From: an uncultured Chloroflexota bacterium
Lineage (GTDB): Bacteria > Chloroflexota > Limnocylindria > Limnocylindrales > CSP1-4
DNA length: 6,140 bases
Assembly: GCA_903930745.1 (NCBI GenBank)
Contig: CAIYZX010000774.1
Span: 1 to 6,140 of the forward strand
Reading direction: 5' to 3'
Shown here: positions 1 to 5,551 of the stretch, piece by piece
Layout: every line of letters starts with the position of its first letter
Position numbering within the stretch: the stretch's first letter is position 1
Notes under the pieces: model-generated
Database searches by the model: none
Told to the model about the DNA's origin: nothing
What the model saw: the letters and a program-made list of their open reading frames with translations, nothing else
Position numbers and translations under genes: made by a program

Positions 1-2340
1 CCCGGTGAACGTGAACGTGGCGGTGGCCCTGGCGGCCTTGGACCACTTGAGCGAGCCGCCGGAGTAGCCCGCCCCCGTGACCGAGGTCCAGGTGCCGGCG
101 TACTTGACGGCGGTGTTGGACTGCTGGACGACGCGGGCCGCTGTGGGCGGCCACTCGATCATTGTCCAGGCACCGGTGCTGGCGGTGGCCTTGATCCGGA
201 ACGAGAACTTGCCGGTGGTGGGCACGGTGCTGTTGACGGACGTGGCCGTGGCGGAGGCCAGCGGAACGGAGATCCAGCCCGCGTCCATGCACGGGGCGGC
301 GGAGCAGCGCCAGACCTCGTACCTCGCGATCGTCGCGAAGGGGGCGGAGGCGCTCCAGGAGAGCCTGACCGGCATGGCCGGGGTGGCACCTGCCGGCAGG
401 ATCACACCCGTGCGGATCACGATGGACGGCGGCGCGCCGAACGTGGGCGCCATGGGCACGAAGGCCGCGCTGACCGTGGCGCCTGGCGCCATCTGGAAGG
501 TGCACTCGCTGCCGATGGTCCCGGCGCACGCCCCGCCCCACGAATCCAGCACGTAGCCGTCCGCCGGGGTGGCGGTCAGCGTGACGCTCGTCGCGAAGTC
601 CTTGGTGGCCTCGCAGGCGCCGGGGCAGGTGATCCCGGAGCCCGTGATCGTGCCGTGGGCCGGCTCCTCAACCGTGAGCGTGCCCTGGCACGGGTTGTGC
701 GGCGCCTCCCAGAGGAGGAACGGGTAGCCGTCGTTGTACGCAGCACAGATGCCCCAGGTGTCAACGGTGTCGCCCAGGGCCGCCCAGCCATCCGCCATGG
801 CCCAAGCGGAGGCCCAGCCGTCAGGGTCGGTGTTGCCCACGGTGTAGAGGCTCCGCGTCTGCATCGCCGCCGTGGGCAGACCCTCCACGCCCGGGGTGGC
901 ACCGGCGATGGCCGGGGAGCCCTGGGTGGTGGCGGTCGTGTCGAAGTAGGAGGTTGGCGTCACCGTCAGCGCCGGGTTGGCCTGGGCGATGAAGCCGCTC
1001 ACGTTGGTGACCGCCGGGACCGCAACCGTGGTGTACACGTTCGTGATGGTCCCACCGGTCGCGTACTCGGCGAACCCGCCGATCCAGCTGCCGCCCGGCG
1101 CCGAGATGGAGCCACGCGCATAGGCGTCCGCGATGGCCGCGGAGCCGGTCATGCCGCCGGCGAAACCACCAATCGTGGAGGCGCCCGGGTAGGCAGTGAT
1201 CGCCTCCACGGAGCTGGACCGCTGGACGAGGCCCCCGTCCACGGTGCCCACCAGGCCGCCCAGGTAGGACGGATAGCGCTGGGTGGAGACGGCGTGGAGC
1301 TCGCCCTGGGCGTGGGCCTGGGTCACGGTGGAGTCCGTGACGTAGCCGATCAGGCCGCCTGCCTGTGACACCGTGCCGGTGGCAGACGCGAAGATCGTGC
1401 TCAGCGCCGTCGCGTTGAGCACGCTCAACCGCATCGCCCCGCCCACGAGGCCCCCCACCTGCTGCACCGTCACATTGGCGAACTGGTCAGCCGCCCCGGA
1501 GGCGTCGGCCGTCACGGTGCCGTTCACGGTGGCACTCTCGATGGTCAGGTCCTGGGCGTACCCCACGAGACCGCCCACGTAGGAGAGCGACACGTCCGCG
1601 GTGGAGGCGAGGCCCTGCGTGGTGAAGGCATTCACGTTGCCGGTCATGAGCGCCGTGGTGATGGACCCACCGTAGGCGCACCCGACGAGGCCGCCCACGC
1701 CGGCAGACAGGCCATCGACGCCACCCGTGTACGGCGTGCCGCTGGACGTGACGTTCTCAAGCGTGGTGTTGCCGTAGTCCATCCGGCCAACCACGCCGCC
1801 CACGCAGTTGGAGCCCGCGCCCGCATGAACGTCCACGCTCGCGATGATGTTGGAGATCGTGGTGTTGGCGGCAAGGCCCACGAGACCGCCGATGTTGGTG
1901 GTGGACAGGTTCTCATCGGCTGCCGCCACGTTGCCATGGGACAGCTGGACTCCGGTGATCGTGGCCCCGGACGTGCGGCCGAACAGGCCCTGGGCGCCGG
2001 CGGAGGCAGAGATGTTGAGGTAGTCGATGAGGTGCCCACCGCCGTCGTAGCTGCCCGTGAACGGTGAGTCCGCGGTGCCGATGCCGTGCGGCCACGCCGG
2101 GTCACCCAGGGTCACGTCCGCGGTCTGCAGGAAGCTGGAGGTCCAGTACGCGCTGTCACCGGCGATGCAGCTGAGCTCCGTCCCCGTCGCGACCTGGAAT
2201 GGCGCCTCGGCCGTGCCGGCACCGGCCAGGAGGCACGAGCCAACGCCGTCGGAGGCGGTGGCCGACACCGCGCCGGGCAGGAGCAGCGCCGCCATGGACG
2301 CGGCGAGCATCAGCGAGCGAAGGCCGGTGGCAACGGGCAT
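1..2340 (-). CDS. Secreted GLUG-repeat, adhesin-like protein, copy 1 (C-terminus cut by window edge)
   Basis: The frame is open for 780 codons from the ATG at 2338-2340 to base 1, with no stop. Residues 1-29 form a signal peptide: Arg8, hydrophobic h-region LMLAASMAALLL, cleavage probably after AVSA or ATA. A cap follows (31-110, with AYW and PAWPHGIG), then eleven GLUG-type motifs at about 116, 150, 180, 215, 255, 295, 327, 360, 390, 420 and 448 (GGLVG and variants). The family's end cap is at 464-545 (SYFDTTATTQGS, then WGIC and YPFLLWE). Residues 554-627 resemble the divergent InlB B-repeat, with Cys572, 576, 605 and 613. Residues 632-736 look Fn3-like (W662, Y674). A beta-sandwich starts near 738 (VKYAGTWT, GGSLKWSK). 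GLUG repeats are known from secreted bacterial adhesins and IgA-protease-like proteins and are expected to form a beta-solenoid. No catalytic motif is visible. By comparison with copy 2, about 75 residues lie beyond the edge. The ligand is unknown. Confidence 0.93.
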   Translation of the reverse strand, partial: MPVATGLRSLMLAASMAALLLPGAVSATASDGVGSCLLAGAGTAEAPFQVATGTELSCIAGDSAYWTSSFLQTADVTLGDPAWPHGIGTADSPFTGSYDGGGHLIDYLNISASAGAQGLFGRTSGATITGVQLSHGNVAAADENLSTTNIGGLVGLAANTTISNIIASVDVHAGAGSNCVGGVVGRMDYGNTTLENVTSSGTPYTGGVDGLSAGVGGLVGCAYGGSITTALMTGNVNAFTTQGLASTADVSLSYVGGLVGYAQDLTIESATVNGTVTADASGAADQFANVTVQQVGGLVGGAMRLSVLNATALSTIFASATGTVSQAGGLIGYVTDSTVTQAHAQGELHAVSTQRYPSYLGGLVGTVDGGLVQRSSSVEAITAYPGASTIGGFAGGMTGSAAIADAYARGSISAPGGSWIGGFAEYATGGTITNVYTTVAVPAVTNVSGFIAQANPALTVTPTSYFDTTATTQGSPAIAGATPGVEGLPTAAMQTRSLYTVGNTDPDGWASAWAMADGWAALGDTVDTWGICAAYNDGYPFLLWEAPHNPCQGTLTVEEPAHGTITGSGITCPGACEATKDFATSVTLTATPADGYVLDSWGGACAGTIGSECTFQMAPGATVSAAFVPMAPTFGAPPSIVIRTGVILPAGATPAMPVRLSWSASAPFATIARYEVWRCSAAPCMDAGWISVPLASATATSVNSTVPTTGKFSFRIKATASTGAWTMIEWPPTAARVVQQSNTAVKYAGTWTSVTGAGYSGGSLKWSKAARATATFTFTG
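37..64 (-). repeat. 28-bp stretch identical to 2908-2935 (paralogous C-terminal domain)
   Basis: Bases 37-64 and 2908-2935 are identical over 28 bp and in the same reading frame (offset 2871, a multiple of three). They encode the SGGSLKWSK segment of the C-terminal beta-sandwich in the two secreted paralogues. Similar but interrupted identity continues on both sides, roughly 11-133 against 2882-3004. This is a piece of duplicated coding sequence, not a mobile repeat. Confidence 0.9.
985..1995 (-). repeat. GLUG repeat array of copy 1
   Basis: This is the protein-level repeat array within the first secreted gene, residues 116-452. Eleven units are recognised by the core (V/I/A/L)GG(L/V/F)(V/I/A)G and spaced about 27-40 residues apart. 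Units often continue with a short turn and an (S/T)xxxxxx(G)xV strand, as in GNVNAFT and NGTVTAD. The last units are degenerate (IGGFAE, SGFIA). The DNA is not a simple tandem repeat: only the Gly-Gly-Leu core recurs, so the units are old and diverged. Confidence 0.85.
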
Positions 2341-2350
2341 GGCTGGCAGG

Positions 2351-2355
2351 CCTCC
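2351..2355 (-). promoter_or_regulatory. Ribosome binding site of secreted protein copy 1
   Basis: The minus strand reads GGAGG here, 10 nt before the ATG at 2338-2340. Together with the signal peptide that begins right at this ATG, it fixes the start. No convincing -10/-35 pair could be seen upstream. Confidence 0.7.
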
Positions 2356-2408
2356 GGGCGGCGGGCGAGAGCACCACGGCAGGACGCCTGGTGTGGTCCG
2401 CCCATGGT

Positions 2409-2433
2409 GGCACATCGGGCTGTCCCGATTGCC
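2409..2433. promoter_or_regulatory. Strong imperfect hairpin/dyad between divergent genes
   Basis: On the plus strand GGCA-C-ATCGGG, loop CTGT, CCCGAT-TGCC forms ten base pairs with one bulged base (C2413). The inner part, ATCGGG/CCCGAT at 2414-2419 and 2424-2429, is a perfect 6-bp dyad with a 4-nt spacer. It sits 68 bp upstream of secreted copy 1 and 36 bp upstream of the small plus-strand gene. It could be an operator, a 5'-leader structure, or a late terminator for the gene ending at 2647. No T-run follows on either strand, so a classical intrinsic terminator is unlikely. The structure is seen directly; any function is inferred. Confidence 0.45.
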
Positions 2434-2444
2434 CCGGTTTGGGG
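2432..2444. other. Short second hairpin abutting the first
   Basis: CCCC (2432-2435) can pair with GGGG (2441-2444) across the 5-nt loop GGTTT. Its left arm shares bases 2432-2433 with the right arm of the hairpin at 2409-2433, so the two cannot both form completely. It is short, and in DNA of this composition it could be chance. Confidence 0.25.
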
Positions 2445-2458
2445 AGGCGGGAGGGAGC

Positions 2459-2463
2459 GGAGG
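2459..2463 (+). promoter_or_regulatory. Ribosome binding site of the small plus-strand gene
   Basis: GGAGG lies 6 nt before the GTG at 2470 and 9 nt before the second in-frame GTG at 2473. Both spacings are workable. The surrounding stretch 2441-2469 is purine-rich, so a chance match is possible, but the coding signature begins directly after it. Confidence 0.5.
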
Positions 2464-2469
2464 CGGGCG

Positions 2470-2583
2470 GTGGTGGACCAGCGGCTCCAGCGCAACCGGT
2501 TCGACGTGCGCCCGGACGGCTCCTTCGCCGCCACCTCGTTCCAGGTCCTCGCGGAGGGGCTCCCCTTCCCCATCGTGCGCTGA
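2470..2583 (+). CDS. Small hypothetical protein, 37 aa (GTG start)
   Basis: GTG at 2470-2472 (or 2473) runs to TGA at 2581-2583. All 37 sense codons end in G or C, while 28 of 37 have G/C at position 1 and only 16 of 37 at position 2: the pattern of genuine coding DNA in a high-GC genome. The product is mixed in composition (VDQRLQRNRFDVRPDG, then FQVLAEGLPFPIVR), with no signal peptide or membrane segment, unlike the Arg/Pro/Ala-rich products of spurious frames nearby. It lies wholly between the two secreted genes, opposite to both, so neither explains it. An in-frame ATG at 2404 would give 59 residues, but that extension has A/T-ending codons and no clear ribosome site. I recognise no family. 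It could be a real small protein, or the surviving C-terminal end of a lost larger gene. Confidence 0.5.
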   Translation: MVDQRLQRNRFDVRPDGSFAATSFQVLAEGLPFPIVR

Positions 2584-2599
2584 GGCGCGAGCGCGCGTC

Positions 2600-2631
2600 G
2601 GCGCGGGCCGGCGCCTCCGCGGGCCGGCGCC
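2600..2631. terminator. Candidate GC-rich bidirectional terminator between convergent genes
   Basis: GGCGC (2600-2604) pairs with GCGCC (2611-2615) around a 6-nt loop. Alternatively, the GGCGCC palindromes at 2610-2615 and 2626-2631 pair with each other. The position, 17-48 bp past the small-gene stop and 16-47 bp past the secreted-gene stop, suits convergent termination. There is no T-run on either strand, so the call rests on position and stem strength only. Confidence 0.3.
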
Positions 2632-2637
2632 TCCGCG
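2602..2637. repeat. 16-bp tandem repeat, about 2.25 copies
   Basis: The unit GGGCCGGCGCCTCCGC occurs twice in perfect succession at 2605-2620 and 2621-2636, and the 16-bp period extends from 2602 to 2637. Each unit contains the palindrome GGCGCC. The repeat lies between the stop of the small plus-strand gene and the stop of the secreted minus-strand gene. It probably arose by replication slippage. Confidence 0.9.
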
Positions 2638-2646
2638 CCTCCCGGG

Positions 2647-5265
2647 CTACTTGAGCGTGACGAACGCGTCCAGGTCGATGCGCGGGCGGCCCGCCGTGGC
2701 CAGCACGGTGATCTTGACCGTGTGGGTCTTGGACGCGCCGGACCAGCGCCAGGCGATGTAGCGGTGGGCGGTGGTTCCCTTGAGGTCCACGACCACGGCC
2801 TTCGCGCCATCCACGGAGATCGCCACCTTGCCGCGCAGCGCGGCCCGGTCCACCACGAGCGCCACCTGCGAGCCCGGGAAGGTGAACGTGGCCGTGGAGC
2901 GAGCCGTCTTGGACCACTTGAGCGAGCCGCCGGAGAAGGCGGTGGACGAGGCGGCCGTCCAGGTGCCCGCGTACTTCACGGTGGTGGCGGACTGCTGGAC
3001 GAGCCGGGCGGAGCGGGTGGCGCCGGCCACGGCGGTGCTGTCACCGTGCGCGCTGTGCGCCGTGACCCGGAACCGGAACGTGCCGGCGGAGGGGACCGCG
3101 GTGGTGGTTGAGGTCGCGGGCGCCGCAACCTCGGCGACGAACGTGTACGCGCCGCCGTTCTTCGAGATCTCCAGCGTGTACCCCGTGGTGGCGGAGCTGC
3201 CGGCAGAGGCGCCCCAGGTCACGGTGACCGGGATCGCGGAGGCCAGGGCGGCGGACGGGACCGCCACGCCGGTCCGCAGCGTGGCCGCGGGCGCCGTGGT
3301 GATGACCGGGAGCTCGATCGGCAGGAAGGTGGCCCCAACCGTCCGGTTCACGTCCATCAAGAAGTCGCAGGTGGTGTAGAACCCGCTGCACGCGCCCGTC
3401 CAGTTGGCCAGGTAGTAGCCGCTGTCCGGGGTCGCCGTGAGCGCGACCGCGGCGTTGTAGACATAGGTGGAGACGCAGTCGGCCGCCGGGCAGCTGATGC
3501 CCGCGGGGGACGAGGTGACGGAGCCGTTCGCCAGTGGCTCCACCGTCAGGGTGCGCACGCACGGGTTGGTGGCGTGCTCCCAGAGCAGGTACGGGAAGCC
3601 GTTGTTGGCACCCGCGCAGATGCCCCAGGTGCTGGAGCCCCCCGGTGTCGTCCAGCCGTCCGTGATCTCCCAGGCGGACGTGAAGGCACCGCCCGGGCCG
3701 GTGCCGCCGGTGGCGAAGGTGGCGTGCTCCTTGAGCGCCGCGGTGCCCAGGGCAACGATGTGGGCCGTGGCCGTGTCGCCCGCACCCGTGCTGGTGCCGG
3801 ACGTGTCCACGTCGAAGAAGGACGTGGGCGCCACGCCGAGCGGAGTGGAGCCGTCGTTGCTGCCGATGAGGCCGCCCGTCGCGGGATCCGCCGGGTAGCC
3901 AACCGCCGCGTAGCTGTTGTAGATCGCTCCGCCGACCGAGTAGCCGATGAGGCCGCCAACCTTGGCCATCCCGCCCTGGCGGATCGAGCCGGTGGCGTAC
4001 CCGTCGAAGAGGCTGAAGGCGCCACCACTGCCGCTGCCGGTATGGCCGAAGAGACCGCCAACTTCCTGGCCGGCGACGGCTTCGGTCAGGTGGATGGAGG
4101 CGTCGGCCCCCACCTCGGTGTACATCCCGCCGTTCGCCGTGCCAACGAGGCCGCCGACGTAGTTGCTCGAGTCTGTCGCCGACGTCAGGTCCAAGGCGAA
4201 GGCCGTCTTCGCCCGGGTCACCGTGGTGTCCGAGGCGAAGCCCGCCAGGCCACCCGCGTCGTCCACGTACCCCGTGGTGTACACGCCCGCATTGCCCGTG
4301 ACGACGGCGTCCGTGATGAGGCCGCCGACGATGTTGCCGATGAGGCCACCGAGCGCGTCCACGTGCGCGTGGAAGCCGTTGGCTCCAATCACCTGGAGCG
4401 TGATCTGCATGTCGGCGCCCACGTTGGACATCGTCAGGTTCGTCCCGGTGCCCACCAGGCCGCCCACGTTCATCACGTCCACGAAGGAGGAGGCCGTCGC
4501 CGGGGCGGTGTGCAGGTCGATGTAGCCGCCCGCGGTGGAGTCCATGATGGTGCCCGCGTAGACGTAGCCCACCAGGCCGCCAACCCCGTCCGTGTGCCCG
4601 GAGGAGAGTCCATTGAGGGTGATGCTGGTGGTCGCATGGACGTTGTCCAGGTACGACGGCACGACATCGTCCATGCCGCCCACGACGCCGCCAATGGCAC
4701 TGGCGGCCAGCGCGCCGGTGGTGCCGATGTTCGAGGTCACGATGGTGTCGGCGATGTAGCTGCCGCCGGCCATGTAGCCCGCGAGCCCGCCCACCCAGTT
4801 GAAGCCGTCCTCGCTCGGCGGCTGGACAATCGCAACGGAGAGCGTGAGCGCCCCGATCGCCGCGTTGTCCAGGTAGCCGAACATCCCCTCGTACGCGTCG
4901 GCGATGACCAGGCCCAGGCCCGTGATGCTGTGGTCGCCGCCGCTGTAGGAGCCGGTGAAGCGCGTGGCGTCGTTGCCGATGCCGTGCGTCCACGCCGGAC
5001 CGCCGCTCATGTCCAGGTCCGCGTCCTGCGCGAAGTCTGACGCCCAGTAGGCGCTGTTGTCCTTGAGGCAGGTGAGATCCGCGGGCGTGGCGATATGGAA
5101 CGGGTCGCCGGGCGTGCCGGAGCCGTTGAAGCCGCAGGCGCCAACGCTGTCCGTGGCCCGCGCCGGGGCGGCCGATGCCGGGAGCGCCAAGGCCGCGACG
5201 GCGGTGGCCAGGAGGAGGGACATGAAGCGACGCGCGATGCGCGCGCGGACAGGGGCGAGGTGCAC
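2647..5265 (-). CDS. Secreted GLUG-repeat, adhesin-like protein, copy 2 (complete, 872 aa)
   Basis: I start this at GTG 5263-5265, which follows GGAGA by 5 nt. It yields a complete signal peptide: basic n-region (VRARIARR), h-region SLLLATAVAALAL, and cleavage after ASA (32) or ARA (37). The ATG at 5221-5223 has no ribosome site and would remove the arginines. Domains: N-terminal cap 38-120; GLUG motifs near 127, 158, 191, 228, 267, 305, 337, 370, 402, 436 and 463; GLUG end cap 481-563 (SFFDVDTSGTS, ALKEHATF, FPYLLWE); InlB-B-like repeat 571-647 with Cys592, 597, 626 and 633; Fn3-like domain 652-755 (W684, Y696, FRFRV); C-terminal beta-sandwich 756-872 ending DAFVTLK before TAG. The product should be exported by Sec and form a long beta-solenoid stalk with globular C-terminal modules. 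There is no LPXTG, lipobox or C-terminal membrane segment, so it is released or held non-covalently. Adhesion or glycan binding is inferred from the family, and no enzyme active site is seen. It has the same architecture as the gene at 1-2340. Confidence 0.93.
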   Translation of the reverse strand: MHLAPVRARIARRFMSLLLATAVAALALPASAAPARATDSVGACGFNGSGTPGDPFHIATPADLTCLKDNSAYWASDFAQDADLDMSGGPAWTHGIGNDATRFTGSYSGGDHSITGLGLVIADAYEGMFGYLDNAAIGALTLSVAIVQPPSEDGFNWVGGLAGYMAGGSYIADTIVTSNIGTTGALAASAIGGVVGGMDDVVPSYLDNVHATTSITLNGLSSGHTDGVGGLVGYVYAGTIMDSTAGGYIDLHTAPATASSFVDVMNVGGLVGTGTNLTMSNVGADMQITLQVIGANGFHAHVDALGGLIGNIVGGLITDAVVTGNAGVYTTGYVDDAGGLAGFASDTTVTRAKTAFALDLTSATDSSNYVGGLVGTANGGMYTEVGADASIHLTEAVAGQEVGGLFGHTGSGSGGAFSLFDGYATGSIRQGGMAKVGGLIGYSVGGAIYNSYAAVGYPADPATGGLIGSNDGSTPLGVAPTSFFDVDTSGTSTGAGDTATAHIVALGTAALKEHATFATGGTGPGGAFTSAWEITDGWTTPGGSSTWGICAGANNGFPYLLWEHATNPCVRTLTVEPLANGSVTSSPAGISCPAADCVSTYVYNAAVALTATPDSGYYLANWTGACSGFYTTCDFLMDVNRTVGATFLPIELPVITTAPAATLRTGVAVPSAALASAIPVTVTWGASAGSSATTGYTLEISKNGGAYTFVAEVAAPATSTTTAVPSAGTFRFRVTAHSAHGDSTAVAGATRSARLVQQSATTVKYAGTWTAASSTAFSGGSLKWSKTARSTATFTFPGSQVALVVDRAALRGKVAISVDGAKAVVVDLKGTTAHRYIAWRWSGASKTHTVKITVLATAGRPRIDLDAFVTLK
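2908..2935 (-). repeat. 28-bp stretch identical to 37-64
   Basis: This is the partner of the identical stretch at 37-64. It encodes SGGSLKWSK of the C-terminal beta-sandwich in the complete secreted protein. Confidence 0.9.
3862..4893 (-). repeat. GLUG repeat array of copy 2
   Basis: Residues 125-468 of the complete secreted protein carry eleven GLUG cores. Clear ones are VGGLAGY (158), VGGLVGY (228), VGGLVGT (267), VGGLVGT (370), VGGLFGH (402) and VGGLIGY (436). Weaker ones are GMFG (127) and IGGVVGG (191). Spacing is 27-39 residues. The count matches the neighbouring paralogue, so the repeat number appears to have been conserved since duplication. Confidence 0.87.
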
Positions 5266-5270
5266 GGGCT

Positions 5271-5275
5271 TCTCC
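5271..5275 (-). promoter_or_regulatory. Ribosome binding site that decides a GTG start for secreted copy 2
   Basis: The minus strand reads GGAGA here, then AGCCC, then GTG at 5263-5265. No comparable purine motif precedes the in-frame ATG at 5221-5223, where the upstream bases are an alternating GC-rich run encoding the arginines. Confidence 0.7.
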
Positions 5276-5327
5276 GGAGGACGCTGGACGGAAGGCACGC
5301 CCACACACCGGGGCGCCGCGAGGCGTG

Positions 5328-5355
5328 AGGGTACCGGGTCCCAGCGCGCGCGCAA
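5328..5355 (-). promoter_or_regulatory. Weak promoter candidate for secreted copy 2
   Basis: The minus strand has TTGCGC (5350-5355), a 16-nt spacer and TACCCT (5328-5333), about 60 nt before the GTG start. Only the first three -35 bases and three of the -10 bases match the sigma-70 consensus, so this is a positional suggestion only. Confidence 0.2.
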
Positions 5356-5391
5356 GTCCCGGTTCCACGGGGGTTGATCCGGATGGTGGGG

Positions 5392-5397
5392 TACACT
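5392..5397 (+). promoter_or_regulatory. Weak -10 candidate for the helicase gene
   Basis: TACACT is the best -10-like hexamer on the plus strand in the divergent region. No -35 lies at 16-18 nt; TTGATC (5374-5379) is only 12 nt upstream. If used, the helicase transcript would have a leader of about 145-150 nt, which contains the small inverted repeat CCGGT/ACCGG at 5425-5429 and 5438-5442. The rest of 5266-5551 holds no gene I can support. Confidence 0.22.
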
Positions 5398-5536
5398 CCG
5401 GGCCTTCGATGTTTGCGGGCGCCCCCGGTCTGCGCCCACCGGCCACCAGGCCGCAGATCTTGAGCCCACTTCACCAGATGCCCTGACCGGTCCCAGCGCC
5501 ACCCGATCCGAGGGTGCGGCGCGCGGGTGGGCCACC

Positions 5537-5541
5537 AGGAG
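5537..5541 (+). promoter_or_regulatory. Ribosome binding site of the DEAD-box helicase
   Basis: AGGAG ends 10 nt before the ATG at 5552-5554. The spacing is slightly long but acceptable, and the protein begins with the canonical RhlE-type N-terminus at this ATG. Confidence 0.6.
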
Positions 5542-5551
5542 CACTGCACCC

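Noticed and set aside
655..1368. Plus-strand open frame of 237 codons antisense to secreted copy 1
   Set aside because: Low-complexity Gly/Arg/Val/His-rich product with no recognisable feature; explained by codon bias of the opposite strand.
985..1995. CRISPR array or DNA tandem repeat
   Set aside because: The periodic GGCGGCCT-like words are codons for Gly-Gly-Leu in GLUG repeats. There are no constant repeats with spacers.
2341..2469. Known riboswitch (for example a c-di-GMP aptamer) ahead of secreted copy 1
   Set aside because: Hairpins are present, but I could not match the conserved bases of any aptamer I know.
3574..5040. Long plus-strand open frame of 488 codons antisense to secreted copy 2
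   Set aside because: The product is dominated by Arg, Gly, Ala, Val and His, without domains. It is the complement of a high-GC gene with a strong signal peptide and recognised repeats on the other strand.
5224..5265. Twin-arginine (Tat) signal in secreted copy 2
   Set aside because: Arg-Arg is followed directly by Phe rather than x-Phe-Leu, and the h-region is typical of Sec export.
5344..5353. Alternating GC run as a Z-DNA element
   Set aside because: Only ten bases, which is ordinary in DNA of this composition.
3041..5446. Minus-strand open frame of 801 codons in another frame of secreted copy 2
   Set aside because: Arg/His/Gly-rich shadow product. The GLUG frame carries clear domains throughout the same region.
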